The notes: generated from the letters alone by a model not told the origin. 31,304 nt of DNA from Spirochaetaceae bacterium (GCA_031256815.1 JAIRPU010000053.1:1-31304), one strand, 5' to 3'. Counted from the first letter of the stretch, positions 7,592 to 16,431 are shown. Translations and numbers: made by a program.

Positions 7592-9175
7592 ATGAAGTTT
7601 TTGGATTTTAACAAGACTGCGTCTTACAAAAAGCTGCTAAAAACAGCCAAAAAATTTAAACCGTTAGAGCTTGGCAGCGTCCTGGATACGGCGCGCATTA
7701 GAGGCTGTTCAACGCCTTTTGCGGCGGGACTTTGCTATAACTGGGCGGCCAAACACAGCAGCACAAGCCTTTTAACCACACTGCAGGAACTTGCCGATGA
7801 ACAGGAGCTTATAGAAAAATACAAGCTGCTTTTAGACGGTGAAGTTATGAACACAGGAGAAAAACGGCGTGTGCTTCATCATCTTCTGCGCGGGCAGCTT
7901 GGCAAAAATGTTGTGGAAAAGGGCAACGATTTGGGAGCTTTTTACAAAAAAGAATTTGAACGTTATTCGGCTTTTGCCGGCGCGGTTCATTCGGGAAAGA
8001 TTCGTGGCAGCACAGGCGAAACTTTTACAACTGCGGTTCAAATAGGCATAGGCGGCTCCGACCTGGGCCCGCGCGCCCTGTATCACGCACTGGAAGGCTG
8101 GGCAGAGACAGAAAACAAACGAAAACTAAAAGCTTTATTTATTTCCAACGTTGACCCGGACGATGGCGCTGCGGTGCTTTCCAGCATAAAACCTGCGGAA
8201 ACTCTTTTTATTTTAGTTTCCAAGAGTGGAACAACCCAGGAAACGCTTGCAAATGAGCTTTTTGTAAAGGCAAAGCTTATAAAGTCCGGACTTGAACCTT
8301 CAAAGCATATTGTAGCGGTAACAAGCGAAACCAGCCCTCTGGCGCACAATAAAGATTATCTTGATTCATTTTATATAGATGACTACATAGGCGGGCGTTA
8401 TTCAGGAACTTCCGCCGTAGGCGGCGTTGTGCTTTCGCTTGCGTTTGGCGGAGAAACCTTTGGCGCGCTACTTGAAGGAGCGCATGAAGCGGACAAGAAC
8501 GCGCTTATCCCAAATATTAGTAACAACGCCGCGCTTTTGGACGCGCTTTTTGGCGTGTGGGAACGTAATTTTCTGGGCTATGGCGCTACCGCCGTACTGC
8601 CTTACAGTCAGGCGCTGATTCGCTTTCCCGCTCATTTACAGCAGCTTGACATGGAATCCAACGGAAAGAGCGTAAACCGCTTTGGCAAGGCGATAAAATA
8701 TGTTACAGGGCCTGTAATTTTTGGCGAGCCCGGCACAAATGGCCAACATTCATTTTACCAGCTCTTACACCAGGGAACTTCAATTATTCCGCTGCAGTTT
8801 GTTGGATTTAAAGAATCACAGCGTGGAGAAGATGTAGAGGTGGAAGGTTCAAGCAGCCAGACAAAGTTGAACGCAAATCTTGCTGCACAGATAGTGGCGT
8901 TTGCAAAAGGCAAAGCCGATTCAAATCCGAACAAAGCGTTTTCAGGCGGCCGTCCTTCCAGCCTTATCTATGGGCAGCGCCTTACTCCGCAGGCGCTGGG
9001 AGCGCTTTTGGCTCATTTTGAAAACAAAGTTATGTTCCAGGGTTTTATCTGGAATTTAAACAGTTTTGACCAGGAAGGCGTACAGTTGGGTAAGGCGCTT
9101 ACCAAAAAAGCGCTTTCCGCCGATTCCGGCGATGCCGCGCTTGATGAATATGCAAGATTGCTTGGCATAAAATAA
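7592..9175 (+). CDS. pgi: Glucose-6-phosphate isomerase
   Basis: A 527-residue cytoplasmic enzyme interconverting glucose-6-phosphate and fructose-6-phosphate in glycolysis and gluconeogenesis. Family hallmarks are GIGGSDLGPRAL near residue 152, the sugar-phosphate loop SKSGTTQET near 211, GGRYSGTSAVGG near 267, QLDMESNGKSV near 351 with the catalytic glutamate, and NGQHSFYQLLHQG near 382 with the ring-opening histidine. The C-terminal active-site lysine region (GVQLGKALTKK) is also present. The GGRYSGTSA variant differs from the more usual GGRYSLWSA, a subfamily trait. A strong GGAGAGAGGAG ribosome site fixes the start. aspA follows after one base, so they form an operon. Confidence 0.96.
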   Translation: MKFLDFNKTASYKKLLKTAKKFKPLELGSVLDTARIRGCSTPFAAGLCYNWAAKHSSTSLLTTLQELADEQELIEKYKLLLDGEVMNTGEKRRVLHHLLRGQLGKNVVEKGNDLGAFYKKEFERYSAFAGAVHSGKIRGSTGETFTTAVQIGIGGSDLGPRALYHALEGWAETENKRKLKALFISNVDPDDGAAVLSSIKPAETLFILVSKSGTTQETLANELFVKAKLIKSGLEPSKHIVAVTSETSPLAHNKDYLDSFYIDDYIGGRYSGTSAVGGVVLSLAFGGETFGALLEGAHEADKNALIPNISNNAALLDALFGVWERNFLGYGATAVLPYSQALIRFPAHLQQLDMESNGKSVNRFGKAIKYVTGPVIFGEPGTNGQHSFYQLLHQGTSIIPLQFVGFKESQRGEDVEVEGSSSQTKLNANLAAQIVAFAKGKADSNPNKAFSGGRPSSLIYGQRLTPQALGALLAHFENKVMFQGFIWNLNSFDQEGVQLGKALTKKALSADSGDAALDEYARLLGIK

Positions 9176-9176
9176 T

Positions 9177-10535
9177 ATGGACAGGAGAGAAACAGATTTT
9201 CTTGGAAGCGTAGAAATTCCCGCCGCGGCGCTTTATGGAATTCAAACTTACAGGGCCTGTGAAAACTTTCCGCTTGGCTACAAACGTGTAAGCAATCATC
9301 TTATTCGCGCAATGCTCGATGTAAAAAAAGCGGCCGCGCTCTCGTGGCGTGAACTTATGCCTGCGGAAAGCGAAAAATTCAGCGCAATAGAACACGCCTG
9401 CGATGATTTAGCGGCAAATTTGGAAAATAATAAAGACGTTTTTATTGTAGATGCGCTTGCCGGAGGCGCGGGGACTTCTGTAAACATGAATGTAAACGAA
9501 GCGCTTGCAAACCGCGCATTAGAGATATTGGGAAAAAATCATGGCGATTATGCGGCGTTGCACCCTCTTGATGATGTTAATCGCGGCCAGTCTACAAATG
9601 ATGTTTATCCAACAGCGCTGCGTATTGCCGCGATTCTCCTTGTACGCGAGCTTTCCGCATCTTGCGCGGCATTGCAGGAAGCGCTTCAACGAAAAGAAAA
9701 TGAATTTGACGGTATAGCAAAACTTGGCCGGACAGAGCTTATGGACGCGGTTCCAATAACTTTGGGCAGTGAGTTTGGCGCATGGGCACAGGCGGTTGCC
9801 CGTGACAGGTGGCGGCTTTACAAAACAGAGGAACGGCTTAGGCAGGTTAATATAGGCGGCGCCGCGGTAGGGTTTATCGCAGCAAAGGATAAAAACTGGC
9901 GCGGACTGCACCACCGTTATGCGGCGCTGGTTATAGAAAAGCTCCGTTCCATTACAGGAATAGGACTTGCCGCGGCTGAATATCCAATGGATGTTACACA
10001 AAACAACGATGTTTTTGTTGAAGTTTCCGGTATGTTAAAGGCACTTTCGGTTAATTTAACAAAAATTTCAAATGACCTGCGCCTTATGGCTTCTGGCCCG
10101 GCAGGCGGAATAGGAGAATTAAAACTGCCCGCCATGCAGGCTGGAAGCACGATAATGCCTGGAAAGGTAAATCCGGTTATTCCGGAGATGACAATGCAGG
10201 CCGCAATGCGTGTTCAAGCGAACGATTTTGCGATAGCGCTTGCCGCCTCCCGCGGAGAGTTTGAATTAAACGCATTTTTGCCTTTAATTGCGGACGCGCT
10301 TTTGGAAAGCCTTACGCTGCTTTGCCGCGCTTCCGTTATTTTGCGCGAAAAATGCATAAACGCAATAGAAGCCAATACTGCGCGTTGTTCCGCTAACCTT
10401 GAAGCGTCTTTTGCGTTTGCGGCTTCTTTTATTCCTTCGCTTGGTTATGATGTTGTGGCGGCTGTTCTTTCAAAATATAAAAATGAAGACGCCGCATTAG
10501 TCCGCGCGCGCCTTGAAGAATTATCAATTTCCTGA
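9177..10535 (+). CDS. aspA: Aspartate ammonia-lyase (aspartase/fumarase superfamily)
   Basis: A 452-residue cytoplasmic lyase that converts L-aspartate to fumarate and ammonia. The superfamily signature is GSTIMPGKVNPVIPE (residues 323-337). The VNPVIPE ending favours aspartase over class II fumarase, which usually has VNPTQ. Other matches are the QSTNDVYPTALRIA block near residue 138, and KISNDLRLMASGPAGGIGELKLP near 300. The start is one base after the pgi stop and has no separate ribosome site, so translation probably depends on reinitiation. The usual GSS is GST here, a conservative change. It converges with the GYF/barrel gene, only 10 bp apart. Confidence 0.9.
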   Translation: MDRRETDFLGSVEIPAAALYGIQTYRACENFPLGYKRVSNHLIRAMLDVKKAAALSWRELMPAESEKFSAIEHACDDLAANLENNKDVFIVDALAGGAGTSVNMNVNEALANRALEILGKNHGDYAALHPLDDVNRGQSTNDVYPTALRIAAILLVRELSASCAALQEALQRKENEFDGIAKLGRTELMDAVPITLGSEFGAWAQAVARDRWRLYKTEERLRQVNIGGAAVGFIAAKDKNWRGLHHRYAALVIEKLRSITGIGLAAAEYPMDVTQNNDVFVEVSGMLKALSVNLTKISNDLRLMASGPAGGIGELKLPAMQAGSTIMPGKVNPVIPEMTMQAAMRVQANDFAIALAASRGEFELNAFLPLIADALLESLTLLCRASVILREKCINAIEANTARCSANLEASFAFAASFIPSLGYDVVAAVLSKYKNEDAALVRARLEELSIS

Positions 10536-10545
10536 ATATAAAAAA

Positions 10546-11607
10546 TTATTCCGCTGCTTCAAAAAAATCGTTTAACTCTGTAAAGGTTGAAGCTTTGACC
10601 CAATTTGTAAGCCCTTTTTTCCAAAGCATAGTTTCGCTGCTTATAACTTTTTTTTCTATAAGAGAACGCATTTCGGCAAGAGAAAGCGGCCCTTCTGTCT
10701 GTTCGTCCACAACAATAAAATACCTGTTTGTTTCAAGCGATGCTCCGCCGCCGTCCGCGCCGGACGAGCCTTTTAATTCAAATTTAAATTTGTAACCAAC
10801 CGTTATTCTGGGGCCGCCCATTATTGTAATTTTACGCTCTGTGTCTTCAACTGCATTGTCTCCTGTAATATATTCTCCAATCATCATTGAAGATGTGCCG
10901 CTGGTTAAGGCCCGTAAATATTGAATGTCCAGCGAAACTGCACCGTGCCGTCCAACTGGAAATTCAAAAGTCAGGCCGCCGCGAATTCCGGCGTTTATAT
11001 AGTTTTTCAAATATTCATCGTAAGATTTATGGTAACGCTGAGGCTGCGGCGGATTTAGGTTAAATATATCTACAGGCGTCGCGCCGCCTAACGCCGGCAG
11101 CGATTTTAGTACATCTCCCAGAGGAAAAGAAATAAAAGCACCCAGCGAAACCCCCATTTTAAACTTTGGCTTACTTATAAAATACAAATTGATATTTAAA
11201 GGCACATTTATAACCGAATAAGTATAGCCGGCTACAGTAATACATTTACCTTTAGTGTCGAATAAGGCAAAATTTTCGTTTATATTATATATAAGCTCCG
11301 CGCCTGTAAGAAACGCAAAGCGTTTTGATTCATAACCAATAGTAATTGCGGCAACCGGAGAAACGGCAAACTCGTCTTTTTCGTTAATAAAATAACCGTA
11401 TTGCTCATAAGTAAAAATATGATATCTTTTGTCTTCAACAACAGTATTACCATTGAAAACATAACGCGCTATTGCCGACTTGTCAAAATCCTGCGGAAGC
11501 GAGCCATAAATTCCGCCCTGCAATCCCAAAGAAAACCAGCTCTGAGCGTTAAGCGCGGCATTTTCAAAAGAGAAAGCAATTATAATCAGAAATACGGTTT
11601 TCTTCAT
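10546..11607 (-). CDS. Signal-peptide beta-barrel-like protein with C-terminal GYF_2-like domain
   Basis: A 353-residue protein. It starts with a clear signal peptide (MKKTVFLIIIAF... cleaved near NAQS). Residues about 25-285 have repeated aromatic and glycine beta-strand patterns (GLQGGIYGSLP, ITIGYESKRFAFLTGAEL, PRITVGYKFKFELK) like eight- to ten-stranded outer-membrane barrels. After a Gly/Ser linker, residues about 295-353 match the GYF_2 (DUF4339) module: YFIVVDEQTEGPLSLAEMRS, then TMLWKKGLTNWVKAS. ATG 11607 is preferred over an in-frame ATG at 11640 because it places the signal peptide at the N-terminus. Linking these two domains in one exported protein is unusual. Function unknown. Confidence 0.8.
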   Translation of the reverse strand: MKKTVFLIIIAFSFENAALNAQSWFSLGLQGGIYGSLPQDFDKSAIARYVFNGNTVVEDKRYHIFTYEQYGYFINEKDEFAVSPVAAITIGYESKRFAFLTGAELIYNINENFALFDTKGKCITVAGYTYSVINVPLNINLYFISKPKFKMGVSLGAFISFPLGDVLKSLPALGGATPVDIFNLNPPQPQRYHKSYDEYLKNYINAGIRGGLTFEFPVGRHGAVSLDIQYLRALTSGTSSMMIGEYITGDNAVEDTERKITIMGGPRITVGYKFKFELKGSSGADGGGASLETNRYFIVVDEQTEGPLSLAEMRSLIEKKVISSETMLWKKGLTNWVKASTFTELNDFFEAAE

Positions 11608-11736
11608 CAAATAATCCGAAAAGAAGCGCAGAATACACATAAAATCACACGGTAATTTTATTCCGCATGGTTCATCAATTTTTATGAGTAAACTACACTT
11701 CCTTTCAAATTATCGGCAAATAAACCGCAAAACTTT

Positions 11737-13593
11737 TTAATATTTTCTGGCTTTTGAAAGTTCCGCCGCTATAGCCTTTGCCGCTTTTTCTACAGCCTGG
11801 TTAGAAGAAACCTGCGCTGTTCCTACGCGCCACCAGGAATCGTAGCCTTTAGTCATAGACTTGGGCGTTGTTTTTACGTCAATTACAACAGGGCCTTTTT
11901 CGGCAAGCGCTTTTTTTACAGCATCTTTTAATTCAGAAACATTGCGGGCGCTAAAGCCTTTTGCCCCCCAGCTCTCGCCATTTTTTGCGTAATCCACAGA
12001 GACGCTTTCTCCGTCAAGCCTGCCGCTTGCGCCGCGCTTTTTCCATTCGTTGCCAAAATGTTCAATCGCCTGGCTGTTCTGCAAGTTGTCGATGCAATGG
12101 AAACCGGCGTTATCCAGCACAATAACGATAATTTTAAGCCCTTCCTGTACGGCGGTTAAAAGCTCTGTGTGGAGCATAGTATACGCCCCGTCTCCAACAA
12201 GCGCCACAACTTCAGACCCAGGAAAGGCAATTTTTGCGCCGAGCGCCGCCGCCACTTCATAGCCCATACACGAGAAACCATACTCCATGTGGTAGGTATC
12301 CGCCTTTCTAACCCGCCAAACACGCTGCATATCGCTTGGTATAGACCCTGAACCGGAAACCACTATTGTATCTTTTTCAAGAAGCCTGTCGTTAAGTTCG
12401 CCAAGCACGCGCGCCTGCGAAAGCCCCTTCGGGTCATCTTCGCTATAAAGCCTGTCTACTTCGGTATTCCATTCGGTTTTAACATTTTTTACAAGAGCGC
12501 CCCACTTTGATTTATACCCGTTTGCGGCGCCGGAAAGCGCTTCCAGCGTAAGTTTAACATCCGCCACTATAGGTTCGGCATTCATTTTGTAAGCGTCAAA
12601 AGAGGAAACATTTATTCCCAAAAACTTACAGCGCGGGTTTTGGAACAGCCATTTTGAACAGGTTGTAAAATCTCCAAGCCGTGTTCCCGCCGCTATAACC
12701 AAATCGGATTCTTTTGCCAGTTTATTTGCCGCAAGACTCCCTGTAACGCCAATTCCAGATAAATTCCATGGATTATCCCAGTCTATAGTCCCTTTACCGG
12801 CCTGGGTTTCCGCAAAAGGAATATCATGCGCGGCGCAAAACGCCTGCAGCGCAGCGCCGGCTTTCGAGTAACGCACGCCTCCGCCGCAAATTACAAGCGG
12901 CTTTTCCGCCCCGCGTAACAGGGACTCTGCCCTTTTAATCTGCCCTTCAGTTGGCATCCTGCGTTCAATATGATGAACCCGCTTTGCAAAAAACTCCTCA
13001 GGATAATCGAAGGCCTCTCCCTGAACATCCTGTGGAAGTGATACAGTAACTGCGCCGGTCTCCGCAGGGTCGGTCAACACACGCATAGCGTTAAGCATAG
13101 CCACCATAAGCTGTTCGGGGCGCACTACCCTGTCCCAATACCGGCTTACAGCGCGAAATGCGTCGCTTGCCGAATTGGTATAGTCATTCGGTGTTTCTAC
13201 CTGCTGAAGCACAGGGTCAGGCTGCCTGCACGCAAATACATCGCCCGGCAAAAACAATACCGGAATATGATTTACCGTCGCCGTACCGGCCGCAGTTACC
13301 ATGTTGAGCGCTCCAGGCCCTATTGAACTGCAAACCGCCATAATCTTTAGCCGGTTGTTCTGTTTGGCAAAACCCATGGCTGCATGGCCTGCGCCCTGTT
13401 CGTTTTTTGCCTGATAAAAACGCAAGTTATGGTCATGCGCCGCCAGTGCTTCGCCAAGCCCCACAACTACGCCATGACCAAAAATACCAAATACACCTTC
13501 GACAAATTTGTTTTCTTTGCCGTCAAACTCTACATACTGCTGATCCAAAAACTTTAACACCGCCTGGCCAACAGTTAAGCGCAATGTCTTCAT
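11737..13593 (-). CDS. iolD: 3D-(3,5/4)-trihydroxycyclohexane-1,2-dione hydrolase (inositol catabolism)
   Basis: A 618-residue thiamine-diphosphate enzyme that opens the ring of trihydroxycyclohexane-1,2-dione to 5-deoxy-glucuronate in myo-inositol breakdown. The catalytic glutamate is Glu65 in NEQGAGHAAMG, and the ThDP/metal motif begins VGDGAYTM near residue 465 and ends with DNAGFHC. MKTLRLTVGQAVLKFLDQQY is a typical IolD start; ATG 13593 has a strong GGAGG site, so the longer frame from 13629 is rejected. Lengths of other ThDP enzymes (acetolactate synthase, about 560) are shorter. No other iol gene is in the window. A cre/LacI-like operator lies about 32 bp upstream of the start. Confidence 0.9.
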   Translation of the reverse strand: MKTLRLTVGQAVLKFLDQQYVEFDGKENKFVEGVFGIFGHGVVVGLGEALAAHDHNLRFYQAKNEQGAGHAAMGFAKQNNRLKIMAVCSSIGPGALNMVTAAGTATVNHIPVLFLPGDVFACRQPDPVLQQVETPNDYTNSASDAFRAVSRYWDRVVRPEQLMVAMLNAMRVLTDPAETGAVTVSLPQDVQGEAFDYPEEFFAKRVHHIERRMPTEGQIKRAESLLRGAEKPLVICGGGVRYSKAGAALQAFCAAHDIPFAETQAGKGTIDWDNPWNLSGIGVTGSLAANKLAKESDLVIAAGTRLGDFTTCSKWLFQNPRCKFLGINVSSFDAYKMNAEPIVADVKLTLEALSGAANGYKSKWGALVKNVKTEWNTEVDRLYSEDDPKGLSQARVLGELNDRLLEKDTIVVSGSGSIPSDMQRVWRVRKADTYHMEYGFSCMGYEVAAALGAKIAFPGSEVVALVGDGAYTMLHTELLTAVQEGLKIIVIVLDNAGFHCIDNLQNSQAIEHFGNEWKKRGASGRLDGESVSVDYAKNGESWGAKGFSARNVSELKDAVKKALAEKGPVVIDVKTTPKSMTKGYDSWWRVGTAQVSSNQAVEKAAKAIAAELSKARKY

Positions 13594-13624
13594 AATAAAA
13601 CCTCCATAATTTATGCAAGTATTT

Positions 13625-13638
13625 TGCAAACGTTTTCA
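13625..13638 (-). promoter_or_regulatory. cre/LacI-family-like operator upstream of iolD
   Basis: Minus-strand TGAAAACGTTTGCA agrees at all positions with the cre consensus TGWAARCGYTWNCA and is nearly palindromic around AAACGTTT. It sits about 32 bp upstream of the iolD start, a suitable place for a LacI/CcpA-type repressor. The cognate regulator is not in the window. Confidence 0.5.
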
Positions 13639-13700
13639 GAAAAGTCTAATATTTATCCGGCGCTTTGTCCAGCCCGTATCTTTTAAATAAATTTTGCGTC

Positions 13701-13756
13701 TGTAATGCCGCCGGAAAAAGCTTAAACTTGTAATGCCGCCGGGAAAAGCTTAAAGA
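13701..13756. repeat. 28 bp direct tandem duplication upstream of iolD
   Basis: Two adjacent 28 bp copies (13701-13728 and 13729-13756) share the start TGTAATGCCGCCGG and differ at three positions. The second copy plus flanking bases can form a GCCGCC/GGCGG stem. It lies between epmA and iolD. No function is visible. Confidence 0.8.
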
Positions 13757-13763
13757 GGCGGTT

Positions 13764-14714
13764 TTATGGCAAAATGGCGTCTATATTTTTTAATCCGCAA
13801 ATTGCCATTATAAGCCTGTCAAAGCCTATGGCAACGCCTGAATAAGCAAGATTCGGCTTTGAATCCGAACGCTGAAATATTTTCCAGTAATCGCTGTCAA
13901 CATTGTGAGGAATACGGGCGCTAAGCCGTTTTTGCTCAGATTGAACTTCAAAATACGCTTTAACAGCTTCAGCGCGGGTTTCTTCGCTGTAACAATTTGC
14001 CATTTCTATCCCCTTAACATATAACTCCCAACGCTGCAATGTAAGCCCGTCAGGATTTGGGGCGGCAAGACATGGCACGGCGGCAGGATAATCGATAAGC
14101 GCCAGAGAGCGTTCGTTACGGAGTTTTGGCTCTACAGAATGAATAAAAATAAGATTAAAAAGTTCTTCGGCGCTTGCCCCGCTTCTTGTTTCCAGACCAA
14201 GCGCTTTTGCATGAAATTGAAGACGCTCTTTTTTTATTGCTTCCAGCAGGCTGAATCCCGCATGAAGTTTAAATGCGTCCTCCATAGTAACTCTTTTAAA
14301 CGGAATCTGAAAAACCTGCGTTCCGCAAAGCGAATCAAACAACGCTTCGGTTATAGAAAGAGATTCCAAATAATCAGCGTTAATCGTATAAAATTCCAGC
14401 ATTGTAAACTCAAAATTATGTATTGGAGTTGAATATTCACAATTACGAAAACATTTTGAAATTTGAAAAATATTCCGTGAATGACGGGCTATAAGCTTTT
14501 TCATGTAAATTTCAGGAGATGGAACAAGGTATAGCGGTTTTGGAGGGGCGCTTTTCGCCTCCAAAAGTTCAGTCTTAAATACCTCAATCGAGGTTTCCGG
14601 TATTAAATCCGGCGAAAGCAGCGGAGTTTCAACTTCCAAAAATCCGCGCGCCTTAAAAAAATCACGCGTTTTTTGAATAATTTGAGAACGCGCTTCTAAA
14701 AATTCAATATCCAT
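13764..14714 (-). CDS. epmA: EpmA-type elongation factor P lysine ligase (GenX/PoxA)
   Basis: A 316-residue class II lysyl-tRNA-synthetase-like protein without the N-terminal anticodon-binding domain, the standard EpmA length. It activates beta-lysine and attaches it to a lysine of elongation factor P. Class II motif 1 is around residues 23-45 (GFLEVETPLLSPDLIPE), motif 2 includes CFRNCE (88-93) with HNFEFTMLEFY at 99-109, and motif 3 GVAIGFDRLIMAICG lies near the C-terminus. Its substrate gene efp is at 27491-28054, with the expected lysine. EpmB, the lysine 2,3-aminomutase partner, is not in this window. It starts 2 bp after the lysC stop, so the two are co-transcribed. Confidence 0.9.
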   Translation of the reverse strand: MDIEFLEARSQIIQKTRDFFKARGFLEVETPLLSPDLIPETSIEVFKTELLEAKSAPPKPLYLVPSPEIYMKKLIARHSRNIFQISKCFRNCEYSTPIHNFEFTMLEFYTINADYLESLSITEALFDSLCGTQVFQIPFKRVTMEDAFKLHAGFSLLEAIKKERLQFHAKALGLETRSGASAEELFNLIFIHSVEPKLRNERSLALIDYPAAVPCLAAPNPDGLTLQRWELYVKGIEMANCYSEETRAEAVKAYFEVQSEQKRLSARIPHNVDSDYWKIFQRSDSKPNLAYSGVAIGFDRLIMAICGLKNIDAILP

Positions 14715-14716
14715 TT

Positions 14717-16057
14717 TTATTCAAAAAAAGCGCTATGCAGGCCGCGAATAACAGCCGGCGCGTCATCTTCTGTAACAACAAACGAGATATTTACTTTGCT
14801 TGCGCCCTGCGAAATCATTTCCACCTGTACGCCAATCGAACCGAACACGGAAAACGCCTGTTCCAAAATTTTTGATGAAGAACGTGTATCACAAATTACA
14901 GTTACAATCGCTTTATTTGTTTTTAATTCAACATGGGCAATGCGGCTAAGCTCCGCGCAAAGCGCGTCAAGCGCGTAGGCTGAATCCAGTGTTACAGAAA
15001 CCGATACCTCGCTTGTAGCGACCATATCCACAGAAATTTTATTACGCGCAAAAGCGGCAAACACCTCTCCCAAAAAGCCGCTCTGCCCAAGCATGTGCGC
15101 AGAAACAATATCCACAAGCGATACTCCGCTTCTGGAAGTTAAAGCCCTAACCGGCGCATCCTCCGGCGCTTTGCCGGAAATTTTGGTTCCGGAAGCTTCG
15201 GGGTTATAGGAGTTTTTTACAAGCACAGGCGTACCGGTCTTTCGGCATGGCAGCATAGCGCGCGGGTGCAGAACCTGCGCGCCAAAATAGGCAAGCTCGG
15301 CGGCTTCGTCGTAACTTATCTGCGGAACAGGTTTTGCGGCCGCGATTTTACGCGGGTCAAAGCTCATTATGCCGTCTACGTCCTTCCAGATTTGCGCTTC
15401 TTTAGCGTTACAAGCGGCGGCAATAAAAGTAGCGGTAAGGTCAGAACCGCCGCGTCCAAGCGTTGTAATGCCGCCGTTTTTGTTTTTTGCGATAAAACCG
15501 GTAACTATTGGCAAAACTCCGGATTCTGTTAAAGGGCATAAAATTTCAGGAACGTTTTTCCATGATTCTTCCAAAATTTCGGCGGCCGTCCAATTGGAAT
15601 CGCTTACAATACCGGCTTCCCATGCGTCCAGCGCTTTGCAGGGTATTCCCAATGACGAAAAAAAACTTTCAGCAACACGAATGGAAAGACGCTCTCCAAA
15701 AGAGACAAGAAAATCTTTACTTCGCAGAGAAAACTCGCCTATAAGTGAAATTCCGGCAAGCAGGGTACCAAGCTCCGAAAGCAGTGTTTTTATATTCTCC
15801 GGAACTGAGTTTGATATTCCAAGTTCGCGCAGCGCGCACAGGTGAAGTCCGGTTATACGTTCTAAGGAAGGCTCAACACTAACAGGGCCTTCCTTAAGCG
15901 CCGCTTCCGCTGCTTCCAAAAGATTATCTGTTGTATCGCCCATTGCGGAAAGCACAAGCACCGGTTTTTGCGAAAGCCGCGCGCGGACTATACCGGCAAT
16001 ATGCTTAAAACGTTCTGCATTGGCAATGGAAGAACCGCCAAATTTCATAACTATCAT
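14717..16057 (-). CDS. lysC: Aspartate kinase
   Basis: A 446-residue monofunctional aspartokinase that phosphorylates L-aspartate, the first step to lysine, threonine, methionine and diaminopimelate. The nucleotide-binding start KFGGSSIAN (residues 5-13), the FGERLS block near 117, the aspartate-binding ITTLGRGGSDLTA near 205 and QIWKDVDGI are all present. Two ACT regulatory repeats fill the C-terminal third from about 305, so feedback inhibition by an amino acid is expected. No homoserine dehydrogenase domain follows. It has no ribosome site; a TAAAAT hexamer ends six bases before ATG 16057 within a 12-base inverted repeat, pointing to a leaderless message. It leads the lysC-epmA operon. Confidence 0.93.
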   Translation of the reverse strand: MIVMKFGGSSIANAERFKHIAGIVRARLSQKPVLVLSAMGDTTDNLLEAAEAALKEGPVSVEPSLERITGLHLCALRELGISNSVPENIKTLLSELGTLLAGISLIGEFSLRSKDFLVSFGERLSIRVAESFFSSLGIPCKALDAWEAGIVSDSNWTAAEILEESWKNVPEILCPLTESGVLPIVTGFIAKNKNGGITTLGRGGSDLTATFIAAACNAKEAQIWKDVDGIMSFDPRKIAAAKPVPQISYDEAAELAYFGAQVLHPRAMLPCRKTGTPVLVKNSYNPEASGTKISGKAPEDAPVRALTSRSGVSLVDIVSAHMLGQSGFLGEVFAAFARNKISVDMVATSEVSVSVTLDSAYALDALCAELSRIAHVELKTNKAIVTVICDTRSSSKILEQAFSVFGSIGVQVEMISQGASKVNISFVVTEDDAPAVIRGLHSAFFE

Positions 16058-16059
16058 GC

Positions 16060-16092
16060 TTTTATTTTAACGCTTAACAGTTAAAATAAAAA
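16060..16092 (-). promoter_or_regulatory. lysC promoter region with 12-base palindromic arms
   Basis: TTTTATTTTAAC (16060-16071) and GTTAAAATAAAA (16080-16091) form a perfect inverted repeat with an 8-base loop. Reading leftward, TTTTTA-17-TAAAAT can be drawn inside it, with the -10 ending six bases before the lysC ATG. The -35 is a weak match. The palindrome may be an operator or, in RNA, a hairpin. Confidence 0.45.
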
Positions 16093-16099
16093 CCCATAT

Positions 16100-16420
16100 C
16101 CGCCTGCGGGCTTTGGCTGCGACCGCGCCTTATGCGATTGCGGCCTGACGCAACCTGTTGCCGCGTTATTCGCAAGTCTGCCCTGCCCTTTTGCTGCCTG
16201 CGGCGGCCAGCGCCGGCGTTTCGGCCAGCGGCTACGATTGATGTGGCGGCCTTGCAAATGGCTGCATTCGGCGCGGCAATGGCCGGCAGCAGGCTGCCTG
16301 CCCTGCCCTTTTGCTGCCTGCGGCTAGCCAGCTTGCTTGCAGCGCGGCAATGGCGGCAGCAGGCTGCCTGCGGCGCGGCAATGGCGGCCTCCGGCTAGCC
16401 AGCTGCCTGCGGCGCAAAAG
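16100..16420. repeat. GC-rich degenerate repeat block between lysC and xylA
   Basis: An approximately 320 bp block of imperfect GC-rich repeats. The string CTGCCCTGCCCTTTTGCTGC recurs exactly 120 bp apart (from 16178 and 16298). GCGGCAATGG occurs at 16273, 16344 and 16375, and again outside the block at 18221. CGGCTAGCCAGC occurs twice. Frames running through it translate to Ala/Arg/Pro-rich low-complexity strings without ribosome sites. It is the main content of the 430 bp without a gene between lysC and xylA; the remainder is the lysC promoter and the xylA terminator. Confidence 0.8.
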
Positions 16421-16431
16421 TATATAAACGC

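Noticed and set aside
9519..10001. 160-codon reverse frame inside aspA
   Set aside because: Antisense shadow of a conserved enzyme, with no start signal.
9177..10535. Class II fumarase instead of aspartase
   Set aside because: The signature continues as VNPVIPE, typical of aspartase; fumarases usually have VNPTQ. Assay would settle it.
11737..13629. iolD starting at 13629
   Set aside because: ATG 13593 has a strong GGAGG site and gives the conserved IolD N-terminus; the extension would cover the ribosome site.
16132..16417. Ala/Arg/Pro-rich frames on both strands between lysC and xylA
   Set aside because: Low-complexity by-product of the GC-rich repeat, without start signals.
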